NCBI RefSeq assembly: GCF_018691265.1
Contig: NW_024881282.1
Coordinates: 51,777,122 to 51,841,121 of the forward strand
Origin: Tyto alba
Taxonomy: Eukaryota > Chordata > Aves > Strigiformes > Tytonidae
DNA: 64,000 nt
Reading direction: 5' to 3'
Of the stretch, positions 37,675-49,700 are shown one piece after another. A program made the translations under genes and the position numbers. The first letter of the stretch is position 1; every line of letters begins with the position of its first letter. The notes under the pieces are model-generated. The model searched no databases and was not told the origin of the DNA. It saw nothing but the letters and a program-made list of their open reading frames with translations.

Positions 37675-38790
37675 TGTGATCGGTTGACCTTGGCTGGACA
37701 TCAGGTGCCCACCAAAGCCGCTCTGTCACTCTCCCTCCTCAGCTGGGCAGGGGAGGGAAAATACAACGAAAGTCTTGTGGGTCAAGATAAGAACAGGGAG
37801 AGACCACTCACCAGTTACCGTCATGGACAAAACAGACTCAACTTGGGGAAACTAACGTAATTTATTACCAGTCAAAACAGAGTAGGGTAATGAGAAATAA
37901 AACCTAAATCTTGAAACATCTTTCCCCCCACCCCTCCCTTCTTCCCAGGCTTAACTTTACTCCTGATTGCTTTGTCTCCTCCCCCCACAGCGGTGCAGGG
38001 GGATGGGGAGTGGGGGTTGCGGTCAGTTCATCACACATCTCTGCTGCTCCTTTCTCCTCAGAGGGAGGACTCCTCACACTCTTCCCCTGCTCCAGTGTGG
38101 GGGTCCCTTCTGCTGGAGACAGTCCTTCACAGACTTCTGCAATGTGAGTCCCTCCCACGGGCTGTAGTTCTTCATGATCTGCTCCAGCCTGGGTCCCTCC
38201 CACAGGGTGCAGTCCTTCAGGCACAGACTGTTCCAGCGTGGGTCCCTGCGGGGTCACAACTCCTGCCAGCAAACCTGCTCCAGAGTGGGCTCCTCTCTCC
38301 ATGGGGCCACAGGTCCTGCCAGAAGCCTGCTACAGTGTGGGATTCCCATGGGGTCACAGCCTCCTTCAGGCATCCACCAGCTCTTGTGTGGGGTACTCAC
38401 GGGATGCAGGTGAATATCTGCCCCAACATGGACCTCCATGGGCTGCAGGGGGACAGACTCACCACGGTCTTCCCCACAGGGTGCAGAGGAATCTCTACTC
38501 CGGTTCCTGGAGCACCTCTTCCCCCTCCTTCTTCACTCACCTTGGTGTCTGCAGAGTTGTTGTTCTCACATATTCACACTCCTCTCTCTCTCTACAGTTC
38601 CCATTTTTTTTTTCCCTTCTAAAATATGTTATCCCAGAGGCGCTGCCACTGCTGCTGATGGGCTCGGCCTTGGCAAGCAGCAGGTCTGCCCTGGCTCTAT
38701 TGGACATAGGGGAAGCTTCTGGCAGCTTCTCACAGAAAGCACCCCTGTAGCCCCCCTGCTACCAAAACCTGGCCATGCAAACCCAATACA
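37675..38790 (-). mobile_element. Solo LTR, ERVL-like endogenous retrovirus
   Basis: A single LTR of about 1.12 kb on the minus strand. In the plus direction it starts TGTGATCGGTTGACCTTGGC and ends GCAAACCCAATACA; in sense it opens TGTATTGGGTTTGCATGGCC. The flanks TGTGC (37670-37674) and TGTGT (38791-38795) form a 5-bp target duplication with one mismatch. It shares layout and motifs with the LTR at 13111-14138, including GCTACAG..GTG..T...GTGAGAAGCT near the sense 5' end. Its interior carries about 50-bp periodic units. Frames of up to 216 codons in it come from this GC-rich, repeat-like interior. No retroviral genes adjoin it. Confidence 0.87.
38090..38345 (-). repeat. About 50-bp periodic units inside the LTR
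   Basis: The motif C-T-C-C-A-G-N-G-T-G-G-G recurs with CTCCAG-like starts at 38090, 38182, 38231, 38278 and 38330. The last four are spaced 49, 47 and 52 bp apart, usually followed by TCC and a CATGGGG- or CACGG-like segment. This is a degenerate internal tandem array of the LTR. The related LTR at 57752-58824 has fewer comparable units (GGAGCAG.T.GGG at 58246 and 58316). Confidence 0.65.
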
Positions 38791-39422
38791 TGTGTAGTGG
38801 CCTAAATCAGACTCTTTCTCTTTCTGAAATCCTTTTTTCTCCACATACTGCACATTTTCCAACTTTCTTCACAAGGGAGAGAGCTCTTACGAGCATCAGT
38901 GCCCACCATGGCTTTCTCTGCACATCGTCCTTGCTCTACCCCACTTGACCTGGAGTCCTGTGGGTAGGAAGATTAAAATGGGCTGTCATCTAATTAAAGT
39001 TTATCATGATGTATAGACAGAAAGGAGACAAATGACAACTGTGTGGGTATCCTGAGCTGTAGTGTTTTTTATGCTTAGCAACTTGGCTTTATTAAAAGTT
39101 AACTTTCTTGTAGTTTGATATTTGCAATTTCTCATGATTTTAAGAAAATAAGTTTACATAAAGAAATCCCAAACTCAAGAGTGGCTCTTACACATTTTTA
39201 TCTTTAAGAAGTTGCTGAGATTCTTGTGTCTGTGATTTAAAACATCTTTCAGAGGTGACCTCTTGCTTCAGCGAATGTCCCCAGCTGGAATCACCTTTCA
39301 GCTAACTAAAATCTTAAGATTGATTTTCCATCCATCCACAGAGAAAAATACATAGGGGAGTTTTCAGACATTGACTCAGACAGATTCTTGGGATTCATTA
39401 TAATGCATTATAAAAGGTTGTG

Positions 39423-39486
39423 GTTTTTTGTTTGTTTTTTTTTTTTTTTTTTTTTTTTTTGTTTTTTTTTGTTTTTTTTTTTTTTT
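39423..39486. repeat. Long poly-T tract with G interruptions
   Basis: T runs of up to about 26 are separated by single Gs (TTTTGTTTGTTTT..., GTTTTTTTTTG). On the minus strand this is a poly-A tract, but no retroposon body is recognised on the right. Confidence 0.9.
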
Positions 39487-40010
39487 GTTGTTAAAGACAA
39501 TGGAAAAGACTAAGTCATTCAACGCTCAATAACTTCTTGTCATTTCTACCTTGGAAAACAGGACTGGGCGCTAGGGACCTCTGACCACACCCTCTTGTGG
39601 GAGAGAAATTTCTTCACCAAACCTTAGACCCACTCCATGTGCAGTGTGGTAGTCTCCAAACCAGTAGCCTTTGTAACATCTCTACCTCAGTGAGCTGCTC
39701 ACGGGATCTGCACCACTATGGATCCATTGCATTTATCCTTGTTTCTCTGAAGGACTGCCCCATCCCACCCAGCATGTTCCACAGCCCCATGACACAGGGA
39801 CTAACATTTATTATCCCAGTGGAGAACAGCAGTGCACGTGTGCAGGGGATGTGGAAGGCTAGCTGTATCTCTGATGCTGTAGCACCCCCAAAAGAAAGGC
39901 CCTTCAGCTAAGCAGATCCAGAGTTTTGAAGAGCCAGTTACTAGTTACCTGATATTTTGGCAGGCAAAAGTTAATGACTTCTCTGCAGCCCGCTTGCGCT
40001 CACTGAGAGA

Positions 40011-40030
40011 GGGAGGGAGGGAGGGAGGGG
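40011..40030 (+). repeat. (GGGA)n tract, G-quadruplex motif
   Basis: GGGAGGGAGGGAGGGAGGGG contains five G-runs of three or more with one-base loops, matching the canonical intramolecular quadruplex pattern. It is preceded by GAGAGA. Structure is predicted from pattern only. Confidence 0.85.
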
Positions 40031-40667
40031 AAAAGCTCTCACAAGAGAGACATTTAAAGGGAGAAGGGGGAAAAAAAGTTAAAATTGCTTCTTCCAAAGA
40101 AAGACTCAGTCAGTCAGGTAGAAAGTGTCCTGGTTAAGCTATTTATTGCACACAGATGGTCACAGGTTTGGTTTAAGAGTTAGCTAACAGAAGTGTTATA
40201 TTTGTTATGCATATACTGGCAAATGAAAGTGTAATAACACTGGCCAAGATTGTCAGGAGTGAAATCTCATTCCTCTACAGGTGTGGTACCACAAGAAAAT
40301 GTGCTTCCTGAAGGCACCTAGGTAGAAGGGGAGCAAATGAAAATAGTGGAAAACAAAATCTCTGTGTGGTGATTGATACTATTCAAACCAAATTCACATG
40401 AGAATGAGGAGCCAAGTTCAGCTTCATAAAACCAGGAGAAGGTGATGAGAAATTCTTGACACAAATTCTCAGGGCAATGTGGAATATTTTAGGCTTTTGC
40501 CCCCTGACAGTCTTACAGCCAGCTGGAAAGAACTGTGCCTATACCTCCTACTAAAACAGTTTCCACTTTGTCTTTACTAAAAGGATAAAGCACTTATAAA
40601 AAAGGCAACCCTTATCTTTGTCAAAATCAAATTTAAAAACTTGTCAGTTAAGCAGTCTTGTCATAGA

Positions 40668-40696
40668 TGTGTGTGTGTGTATACATACACACACAC
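40668..40696. repeat. (TG)n-TATACATA-(CA)n inverted microsatellite
   Basis: A TG run of about 13 nt meets a CA run through ATACATAC, so the two arms are complementary and can form a hairpin or cruciform; alternating purine-pyrimidine also favours Z-DNA. Confidence 0.85.
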
Positions 40697-43600
40697 CTGC
40701 AGTAAGAACCACATGTACCAACAACACAGCACACTGTGTATTTTTAAAAGAAATTTAGCAAAAAGACAAAATCCCTAGCCCATTTATTTCTGTGTTTCTT
40801 AGCAATGCCAACTTGACTCCATCATGCCCTTACCCTGTCTCTACCTACCCCTGTGGCCACCAGCTGACTTGCAAAATGCTGATTTTAGAGTTGGCTTTCA
40901 TGATGGCACTAAACACTTGATGGATGCCCACTGGGTGGCTGTAAGATGTGAGAGACTCAAGGAAAGTGAGCACTGGAGGAAGCCCGTCTGTTCCTGCAAG
41001 CAGCTCAGCTGGGCTGGTGGGTGAGGGAGCTGAGTTTGTGGAGCACTGCCACCCAGAGAGGTGGGGAAAAGAAGGAGGTGGTTGTTGGGACATGGAGGAG
41101 GGATGAACTTGTGCAGCTATTCAGGTCTGGGCCCTGCAGTGAGGAGTCAGTGGATGCTCCCTCTGTTCCCTTATCACAAGACAAGCTGGAGGTGTTGCAT
41201 GTCCTGGAAGGGCCCCAAGAGCTGTAATGGGAACTCCACTCGTTATCTTAAGGCTTGTACTATTTGAAGATTAATTACACATCTAGATGCTCTATACAAC
41301 AAAGCCACAACTGCAGAGTTACCATCTTTACACCTTTGCAAAACATTGCTCTCCTACAATAAGAAATAACATTTCTATATTGGGCTCCTAAACCATATGA
41401 AAGTTTCGAAATAGCATCACAGTTAGATGCACCTAGTAGGTATTAAAAAGAAAAACGGAACATGCAGATATAGAAAGTAATACAAGTGCAGACAGCCTCA
41501 TGTTTTAGGTTTGTTAATATACCATAAAAAAATGGAGAGGATGTGAAAATTAAGTAGTACTTGAGTGTTGCTGTGAGGTCAAGTTATTATGAATTAGAGT
41601 TTATTTAATAAGGCTAAAGACAACTATTCGGATCAGACTATTCAGAGGTGTATACTGTCCTACACTTTCCAAAACCTGCTGATTACAAATACACCTCACC
41701 CTCTGTTGTTTCAGTTGAGAGACCCACAGGAAAGCATCTTATGTGTCTGTGATTAGAATTAAGCTTTCAGAAATGAGTGAGCAGTTACTTTTGATCTAGT
41801 GCCAGTATGTATTTGGTTGCAGTCTTATCTCACTAAGGAGATTTGTATCTTGAAACAGTATTTGGATCTTATCTTACAAGAATTTTTTCCTAAGCTTTCT
41901 TAGTCTACTGCAGACTTACAGAAAAACTTCTCATTCCACCCACATTTAAAGTGGGGTTTCAAATTGCATTTGCTATGGTAGATAAGAGATATGACATTCT
42001 TGCTCATAACGACACATTCTCTCTTTGGTAGCTATTGAAAGAGAAAATACAGCTAGGGCTAAGATGGTTTGATGGAGGGTACAAAGTTAGTATATAGCTA
42101 TAAAATATTGACCCAAGGGAAGCTACTGAGCAACTCTTCTGAATTTAAAAGCTCAGTATTAAGTGACACATGATGGCATCTAGAGAACATGATGAATATC
42201 AGGCAGCAACTAAATGTTTTAAATTTTCAAAGAATGAGCCTGATGTGTTCAAAAGGGGCTTGCCATTTCTTCCTGCTTTTTTCGTGTATGGGCCTGACTA
42301 TGAGCAACAAGACATAGACCCTGTTTCTTTTAGAAACTCTCCCTGACCCTTCAAATATTTGAGGAGGATGTCTGAAAGGGAGATGATCTGAAGAGGGTCT
42401 TTTTCTCTGGGGGAGCAAATCCCATTTCCACAAAATGAATCCCCTGAGATTTCTCATCTCACTGAACACCCTTCAATGAGCTTATACTCAAAGTTGGATA
42501 AAACAGGACCTCATGATGGAGCTAAAGTCTCAGGGCAAGTTTAATTCATAAGAATTATCTCTTAAAGTTACATCAGGCTAACATGATAATGATGAACTAG
42601 GCTTGGATGTTTTAGCAATAGCCACATAGCAATCAATATTATATACCTTTAAGAGTCCATTATGTTTTTATAAGATATGTTTAGGAGTTCCTAGTAAACA
42701 CTGTATTTGATTTCCTAAGAGACTTAAAATTGCTATCCTTTTATCCTGATGTTTTTCCTCATGCCGATGTTTAGAATTGACACGAGATTCTGGTCATACA
42801 ATTGCCACTTGCTTCTTCCCAAACTTTTGGAAAAAATACACCAGTTTATCAACTCTGATTTCAAAAATCAGTGCCAAGTCATGGTAGCAAGTACTGTAGA
42901 TCCACAGAGAATATGTAATTTAGCATCCAGCCAGTCTATTCAGTTGATCAGAACAACTGTTTTGGGACCGTTATTCTATATGAGATTTTTCCAAAAACAA
43001 ATAAAAATTCAGGATTCTGTAGATATGCAGACAGAATGTGCTACCATCCCAAGAACAGTGAATTGTGGAGTCAGAGTCCACAGGTAAATGTATTCACGGA
43101 GCTGTGATGTTTTAAAAAATGTCCCAATATTTGCAAAAGTTTCCAGTGCCTGTCTTAGCTCTACCAGCATATATGCCTTCCAACTTTTTTACTATTCAGG
43201 AATGGAATTTCCTGGCGGGAAAACACATCTCTGTGATAATAATAACCCTGTCAGGCTGTGGACCCAGTTGCTCTTCTTATGCTTACCCAGTTAGCCTAAT
43301 TTATTTCTCTCAGATGGACTCCTTGCTTGTGTTATGTGGCTCTGCTGCCTATAAAGCCTGTGATGAACTGTGTTTGAAACATGGGTCCTGTGACTTAGAG
43401 AAAGCAATGGAGCAGGTGCTATGAAATCTGGCCTTTATCTGGTTATCAGTGCAGAGACAAAAAGCTGATTAGCAGTTAGTGTCAACTAGTGTGGCTGTAA
43501 CAGATTCAGAAATATCCCAAGGGCCTTTCCACACCTTTCAAGTCCACAGAGCCAAAACTAACATCTAGTGTGACCACTTAGACAGAAGTAGCTCATGAAG

Positions 43601-46600
43601 TGATTCTTTCTTTACTGTCCTTAACAAAGACCACCAAAACAATCTGTTGCGGCTTATAACATCTGATCATTGCCAGCATGGCTCAGACATAGAGTTGTCA
43701 TTAGTTAACATCTGACTGACACTGGTAATGATCAAAAAAGTCTGATTTTTTTGTTATAGGGTTGTGTCTTGTGATCAGTCACAGATAGATTTCATGGTCG
43801 AAGTCACCTGCATTTATTAGGATGTGTTCCTAAAACACTTTGTTAACTAAAGCTGTCAGCTAAAGCTGTACATAATAACAACTTCAAAGCTGAGTTTCAT
43901 AAAATAGAGATCTAAATAACCACTTTCACCAGCTACAGTAGACATTCATGTAGGCATGAAAGGAGAGTTTACTTGTGAAGAATGAAACTATGCTCAAATG
44001 CTGCCTGCTTTAGAAAGACATTTGCTCGTTTGGTCTAAGTGACATATAGATAACACCTTCAGGTTAAACTGTAGTATTAAACCACCTTCATTTTCATCAC
44101 TGCTACCTTTAAGGAAATACAGTACACTTTGAGTGCTTTAACCTATGCTGCTACTTTGAGAACAGACCACAAAAAGTATTGTTTTATAGTGGTTGTTTTA
44201 AAGGAGTATAATTTCTTAGTAACCAATTTGCAAATGTTGAACCGCAACCCACAGTTAATTAAACTGGGTCAAGTATAATTTTTTTTTAGACAACAAATAA
44301 CCACACTTCACTTCAGCAAACCATGTCCTGTGTAAGTACAGTATCTCTCCCATCTGTCTCAGGGTTTTATACTCCAACCAATCATGATGGTATCTGAATA
44401 CCTTCAGCCTAAAAATATGTAGCAGCAGCAAACACTTGGACACCGAATGCATTAAGAGGTCACCCTGGAACCTCTGCAACTTCTTTTAGGGAAAAGCTCA
44501 GTTTAGGGAGTGCGTGAATGTGTGTGCAGAGGGGCATCATCATTTTTTTTTTTTTTCAGCCCCAGCCCCAACATTCTGGGGTGTTTGGTTGTTTGCATCT
44601 TTGCATCTCTTTTTAACAACTGGCTTCTGGTTTGTAAGTTTTAAAATTATGTTAAAACCCTTCTTCTAAAGATGTACAGATGGGTTTCATTCAATTATCT
44701 CTGCAAGTTTTGTTCAAAAGTGCTTCTTCCATAGCTTTTAGTCATTTGGTCTGGGCTTCTGTGTTCTGTCTTGGAGCAGAGCAACACAACTCTTGTGATG
44801 GTGCCTGCACTCTAATTCATACTTCGAGAAAGATGGGGATTGAAACTGGGATTGTATCGTTCAGCTAGCCCTTAGTAATGACTGGGAATCAGTGAAGAGA
44901 CTTCTCCCTGGGTCTCATGAGGAACCGGGAGGACACAGACAACCATGTTTTGTGTTTCAAGATTGTTTCAGCTCTAGATAGACTAAATCACAGGAATCCA
45001 GCAGCAGAGGGAAAATGGCCTGGCTCTCAGATGGGAAGAAAGATGAAGTTTCATACTGGAATTCAGATAAAAGACATTTTTTGCTACAGAAGTCACCTTG
45101 TCATCTGAGGCGGGATTCAAATAGGGTCCTAAGCTTCACAGTACTTTGTTAAAAATGGAAAACTACTGATGGACAGAAGCCCAAATTTAACTCATTCTCT
45201 TCGTCTGATGGTTAAATCTAATGTGGACAACATGGCACCACCACTTGTGAGAGTACTTGTGTAAATTAGATGACTATGCAAGCACAAAGTGTAAGTGTTC
45301 ATCTTGATGATTATTAGTAAATTAAAAAGAAAAGACAAAATTCAAAAGAACAACATACTCTTTTAACATTTAGTCAATATTTAATCCAATCAACTGCCAG
45401 TCTGCAAGGACTGAATATTTAGTAATATAATTTGAGAACTTTCCTGGGCAGAATAACCTAGGAGCAATTATTTTGACTTGCAGTAAGCTCATGGAGTGAA
45501 ACGAATAAGCAGGTAAATATATATTTATGTATATATTTATGTTGATTACCCAGGAGATAAAGATCAGTGATTTGAACAGATGAGTGTATTTCAAAATCCA
45601 TTAATATTATTCAAATTTCTTCCAATAGTTTCATGTTAGATCTTGTGTAAATGTTAAGTACCTCTCATATTATTTGAAGAAGGAGTCATAGTTCCTCTCC
45701 ACAGGATAAAGTGATCTAACAAGTATTAGCATTTTCTTTGAGATCTTTCAGAAGAAGCAGCAGCTCAATATTACAAATGCAGAAATCTTTAATGTAGAGC
45801 AGAGATGTGGAAAGCCTGTCTCCTCTGCTGCCCTTCTTTTGGAAAGAACCTTTGTGATAATTAGCAGTTGAAAAGTCTATGATTAGTAATGCAAAGCATA
45901 TAAAAACTTTCTTTCTGCAAATAAATTAATTGATAAGAGGGAATATTTAGCATGCATACATAAGAAATGTGTTTTTTTCTAAAACAAACACCTCTTTTAT
46001 ATGGTGTCATGGTTTAAACATCTGGCAATACAGCATAGAGCAGTGTGTGGTCTGAAGACCTTCACCAGTGTCAGTATTAGAACTGTTGACACCCAATCAA
46101 TAAGCAGCCTATCAAATCCAGAGAGCATACTCATATTATTTAATTATTAAAGCAATCATTACTAAAATAATCCTTCCTTCAGTCACAGTATTGTCAAAAA
46201 ATTAATAGAATCAAATCAACAGATACTTTTTGGTTCCCAAAGTAGGCAGGGATTTGACAGAACCATTTTTTTGGTGGTTAGTCTATGCTGTGCTGGTTTT
46301 GTCTACCCAAAGGTATGACTTCTATGGTATGATTCCTTAGCGTGCATCTCAAAGTTGGCTACCCAAAGGCTGAGACATCTAGAATCACTAGTCACTTTCA
46401 GAGATGTTTCCGTGACTTCTAAACAATTTGTTCCCACCACATTGTGTTCATACTTTTCATCATGCCCTTTCTGCTTTACTCTCAGCTGTCCTCAGACAAA
46501 GGACTCTCATCTCAGTGGGGGCAGAACACTTCTGTGGTTTAGATATCATTTGGCTGCTCTGCCTGTGAGGGCTGGTTGGTCTTTTTGGTTGTGCTTCCTT

Positions 46601-46712
46601 AGAGGAATTCTTCAAATCCCATGGCATCCTTCAGAGACAGTCCTGCTCTGTGCTGCTGACAGTGCATGAGGCCATGATTGACTGTACATGTGGTGTTGGC
46701 CTTCCACAGTGT

Positions 46713-46795
46713 AGATGAATCTACACTGAATCCACAACGAATCTGCAATGAAACTACGATGAATACAGTATTCTACATTGCAGATGAATCTACAT
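46713..46795. repeat. Degenerate 11-bp minisatellite
   Basis: Successive units read GATGAATCTACA, CTGAATCCACA, ACGAATCTGCA, ATGAAACTAC, GATGAATACAG, and, after a short gap, GATGAATCTACA again. The unit consensus is near NNGAATCTACA with frequent substitutions. Confidence 0.65.
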
Positions 46796-49700
46796 GGGTG
46801 ATTTGTCCTGTCCTACAACAGATGTATAAGAGTGTAAATTAATATTCTTTTATGCATATTTATGTATTAATTGTACAGGTATCTAAAGAACTCAGACTAG
46901 ACACAGCAAACAATAGCTGCAATGAAAAAGAACAGATACTGCCACAGAAGTTGGACAGTTATACATTCAGAGGCTGTAAAGCTACATAAACCTCTGGACT
47001 GTCTCTCTTGACCTTCTTCTATGTAAATAAGACCTTCATTACCCTTTTTTTCCCCTGAGAAGTTTCTTACTTCTCTTTATAGAGTCACTTCTCAATTTTC
47101 TTCTGATAATCTGATCTGATTCTCTCACTGAAAGACGTTCTCTCCACATTTTGAGTATATGTCATGGTTCTTTTTAATTTATTAGCACCAAAATTGCAGG
47201 CACCATATTCATTCTCATCAACATCTCACCTGGAAATCAAACCACTTCCTTTCATTTTCTTGCTAATTTTTTATTTAGAGAATCTGAGGACTGTGATTTT
47301 ATTTCCTCTGTATATTATCACACTGGAAAGTTATGCTGAACTGTCACTCTTTGAACTTGATTGGTTTTAGTTATCACTTTCCAACATGCAATCTTCTCTC
47401 TGTAGGTCTGAATTCCTTAGTTTAGATGTAGAGCTTTACACTGGCTGTATTGAAGTACATATAACTTAAATAGGCCTCCATTATTGAAACCAGCTTTATA
47501 TATGGCTGCCTGGATTGTTTAGTCTGAATAGGAGTCTGAGCATAGGATTGCTTTAGCATCTTCAGTTGAAGATAAATCCTGGTACACAATCGTATTTTAA
47601 GCCAGTTCTCTTTCCAATCACTGAAAATTAGTAGTATTTTATCGAGATACTTTTTGTTCAGAATAGCAAGTGATAGTAAGTCAAATATTAGGGTTTGCTT
47701 AATAGGATCTATGATCTATAAACTGACTGGAATTAATAACGTTCTCATTTTTAAGACTTTGTTCGTTGACTCCCTTATGAGCTTTTCAATTATTTTGCTC
47801 AGGAATCAAGTTAGCCTCCAGTTATTTCATACATCCTTCCCTGCCTTTTTTCAGTATTAGCATAATATTGACCCTTTACCAGTGCTTTATTGTAATTCAC
47901 TAGAGTATTACGGTATTTCTCACAAATTATTGTCAGTGGCACAGATGCTTGTTCAGACAAATCCCTTTTGTTTCCTTAGGTATTTACAGACTGGAAAATG
48001 CTTTATCACCCTCATGTAGTCAAGTGCACCATCTCTTCCTTATTGAAATACGGCAGAAATATTTACTGAAGTTTTCATTTTCTTTATCATTTCTAACAAC
48101 TTTACTATCTCCATCAACTGTGTTGCTTGATTTCATATTAATTCTTATCCCTTTTGTTGTACTGGAGTGTGACAGACTTTTCTTTAGCTTCCCTTATTCT
48201 CTAAATTTTAATGGCTTTAGTTTTTATTGACTGCTACCTGTTTTCCTTTGTATGCTTGTCAAATATATACTTTATTTTTTAATACTCCTTAGAGGAGCAT
48301 CACCGCACCACTGAGCCTGTAAATATCTGAAAATGTTTTGAGATACAATTTTGACATAAATTACATTATCAGGAATGTCACTTTTAAAACAGAGGCCAGT
48401 AAAACTTCTTTCAGCCCAGTGGAAGCCATGAGGATATTTTAGCTGGCTGCACTGCAGCACGCTGCTGGTGCGGGATGCTCCTTCCCCAAAAGAGGACAAT
48501 GCTGCTCATCAGCCAGAAGCTGGCAGCACTGCACGATCCCATGGCACACAGAGTTGCCTATAAGCCTTGATGCTGAACCACATTGCATTAGATTAAGTAA
48601 GAGAACAGCCTCTGAATGGATGAATGTATATTCTTTAGCCTCTGCGATTTGACTTACACACCATTCTTTAATAGAGACACTGTCCATCTTAGGAAAGCCT
48701 CTATATCTGCTCTTAGGTTCATATTTCTGTTTTCTTGTTGATAAACAGATTAGGAAACAGAGTACTTGATGCAAGTCTGTGGATGTTCCATGCTGGACTA
48801 AGCATATCACTTTGTACTGCACCTATCCCGTTTCACAATCAAATATAAAAAAGCTCCAAAATACAAGATCAGAAGTGCTTAAGTGGTCCAATTCAATTAG
48901 TCCTGCACAGTGGCAGGCTTTCATGTCCCAGATGTGGCTGGCAGTGGAACTGGGTGCATGCATTGTGACAGTATCTCCCGCTTGAGTGTGAGAAATAGTG
49001 GCAACTTTTCACAGTAACTCCCTTCTTGAGCACTAAGTTCTTCACTACAGAAGTCTGCTGTTCCTGGGCAAATAGAGGTGACTGTAAAGGGTCAGTATCA
49101 GAGCTGTCTGTCCCTTAAACAGGTGCTGGCAAAGTTACTCTATGCTTTTCTGTAGTTCCTTGAAAGCTGCTCTTCTCTCCCCAAAAGTACTATATGGGTT
49201 TCCCCACACTTGGAGAGGCAACTTATGAGTGGACACCACTTGGCTTGCTTAATGAGTCCTCTAAAAATATGAAGAGAAACAGTGTAGCAAAGAAGAGGCT
49301 ATATATATCTAGTAAAATCTAGCTCATCCTTCATATTACAGATTCACATAGTTCAGAAAGTGACCAGAGAGACTGAGATGCAAATTTTACCTTTGGTGTA
49401 GCGCAATTGTATGACACCATCTCCCCTTATGTTGGCAGACGTGATGCCAAACCCAATCTCCTCATCTTCAGAGGAGGACATTAAGACTCAGATGCTTCCT
49501 CCGTTTGTCTCCAACAACCTGACTATGGAAGGCTCGCCGCTATGGGCTCTTCTCCAAAGCATGCTCCTCTCCAAAGCAAGTGTTGGGGAGGTGGGGGTAT
49601 ATCTGGATGGGCGGGTCAGCATACATTCATGGTGGCTCCGTGGTGACTCAAGGGGGGTTGGCTACATGATCAAAAGGGGCAGACCCTTAGGAGCAATCAG

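Noticed and set aside
37904..38797. Frames of up to 216 codons on the plus strand and 132 codons on the minus strand
   Set aside because: They sit in the LTR at 37675-38790, whose periodic GC-rich interior explains the lack of stops.
46007..46030. TGTCATGGTTTAAAC, resembling the terminus of an avian ERVL-like LTR
   Set aside because: Only about 11 bases match; the following sequence does not continue as an LTR and no second terminus was found.
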